Shown in pieces: positions 63,290 through 64,000 of a stretch of 64,000 bases of DNA. How positions within the stretch are numbered: the stretch's first letter is position 1; each line of letters opens with the position of its first letter. The position numbers and the translations under genes are program-made. Origin of the DNA: Dyadobacter luticola (GTDB lineage Bacteria; Bacteroidota; Bacteroidia; Cytophagales; Spirosomataceae); the NCBI RefSeq assembly GCF_005860805.1, contig NZ_VCEJ01000002.1, positions 1,906,375 to 1,970,374 of the forward strand. The letters run 5' to 3'. Below the pieces are notes generated by a model that was given only the letters and a program-made list of their open reading frames with translations, did not search any database and was not told the origin of the DNA.

Positions 63290-63323
63290 GTGGCGGTTTT
63301 TTCCAACATTAAATTTCATTCAA

Positions 63324-64000
63324 ATGATCATATCAATCAAAAACACACTTTTGCTGCTTGCTCTCCTCCCGCTAGCTGCGCTGGGACAGCAAACAAATAG
63401 TCGTAACTACATAATTTCTCGCACTTACAAACAATCCGGTGCGGACGCGAATGATATAAGTAAAGTAGTGACCGAAGTCCGGTACCTGGACGGGCTGGGA
63501 AGACCTTTGCAAAATGTTGTTATCGGGCAAAATCCCTCCGGAAATGACATCATTGAACCAGTCGAGTTTGATGGTGCAGGGCGGCAGGTCAAAAGTTTTC
63601 TTCGTTATGCCGCTGCCGGTAATGGCGCATTTCAAAATAATGCAGTTGCCAATGCTGCCACCTGGTACAATGCTAATTCGGCGGGATTACAGGCTTCTGA
63701 CCTGGCTCGTCCCTATCTGGAAAACTTCTTTGAGGAGTCACCGCTGAGCCGTGTTAAAGGTCAAAGACAGCCGGGTGCAAAAAGCGCCTATTCGGTTGTA
63801 AAGTATAAAACCAATTGCTGCAACGAGCTGAAAAGATACGATTACGACCTGACGACCAATACAATTTCCCAACCCGGTGGCTACGCGCCGGGCACGATCA
63901 CATTTGTTCAGACAACCGACGAAGAAGGAAAAACCGTTTCGGAATACACCGACCTCACCGGCGCGATGGTCTGTCGGCAGGTAACCGCCGCTGCGGGTGT
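63324..64000 (+). CDS. DUF6443 RHS-family protein, N-terminal part (3' end outside window)
   Basis: The gene starts at ATG 63324 and is open to the window edge (225 codons). A signal peptide (MIISIKNTLLLLALLPLAAL) precedes a DUF6443-type N-terminal domain: NYIISRTYKQSG, VRYLDGLGRPLQNVVIGQN and VEFDGAGRQVKSFLRYAAAG are characteristic of Bacteroidota RHS proteins. Such proteins usually continue into many YD repeats and a variable C-terminal toxin or effector domain, which lies beyond this window. It is probably co-transcribed with the upstream RHS gene. Confidence 0.82.
   Translation, partial: MIISIKNTLLLLALLPLAALGQQTNSRNYIISRTYKQSGADANDISKVVTEVRYLDGLGRPLQNVVIGQNPSGNDIIEPVEFDGAGRQVKSFLRYAAAGNGAFQNNAVANAATWYNANSAGLQASDLARPYLENFFEESPLSRVKGQRQPGAKSAYSVVKYKTNCCNELKRYDYDLTTNTISQPGGYAPGTITFVQTTDEEGKTVSEYTDLTGAMVCRQVTAAAG

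Overview
The window reads as chromosome from a Bacteroidota bacterium of the order Cytophagales, most like Dyadobacter or a close relative. This is an inference from gene content: type IX secretion C-terminal sorting domains, a flexirubin (aryl-polyene pigment) locus with a tyrosine-ammonia-lyase-like enzyme, planctomycete-type cytochrome/DUF1501 genes, DUF1080 proteins, and starts without obvious Shine-Dalgarno sequences. Base composition is moderate, apart from an AT-richer patch at about 1.9-3.6 kb. No rRNA, tRNA, IS element, prophage or CRISPR array was seen.

Layout. (1) 1-1836: 5' part of a secreted GH127-type glycosidase. (2) 1884-3563: a small toxin-antitoxin patch holding a truncated GNAT-toxin remnant, two paralogous HTH antitoxins, a RelE/ParE-type toxin and a SymE-like toxin whose leader folds like a minimal cobalamin-riboswitch core. 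(3) 3.7-8.6 kb: housekeeping and unknown genes (HAD hydrolase, DinB-like protein, M1 aminopeptidase lipoprotein, two small proteins, a stress-type protein). (4) 8.9-20.9 kb: secreted carbohydrate and redox genes: DUF1080, sorbosone-dehydrogenase-like beta-propeller, AGE-family epimerase, a three-gene cytochrome/DUF1553/DUF1501 operon and a T9SS protein. (5) 21-26.9 kb: methyltransferase-like protein, nucleoside hydrolase, Bcr/CflA efflux pump, LEA-like protein and membrane pyrophosphatase. (6) 27-47.6 kb: a flexirubin-type pigment locus with 16 collinear minus-strand genes, three divergent plus-strand genes (including an MMPL-acyltransferase-methyltransferase fusion and a halogenase-like flavoprotein) and a convergent second chain-length-factor gene. 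(7) 47.6-59.5 kb: core genes (glpD, Kbp-like LysM/BON protein, rpsF-rpsR-rplI, YggS-type PLP protein, GT9 glycosyltransferase, DUF423, mrdA-rodA, NFACT protein). (8) 59.6-64 kb: two tandem RHS/YD-type secreted proteins, the second cut by the window edge.

How the genes fit together. In the pigment locus the ammonia-lyase should supply the aryl starter. Ketosynthase/chain-length-factor pairs, two ACPs, FabG and hot-dog dehydratases should extend the polyene. The acyltransferases, the LolA and MMPL proteins and the flavoenzymes should tailor and move the product to the outer membrane. The dialkylresorcinol half (darA/darB) was not seen here. The most unusual signal is the structured leader before the SymE-like gene. 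Its three-way-junction fold carries cobalamin-riboswitch signature strings, and its nine-base apical loop is perfectly complementary to codons 5-8 of the gene it precedes.
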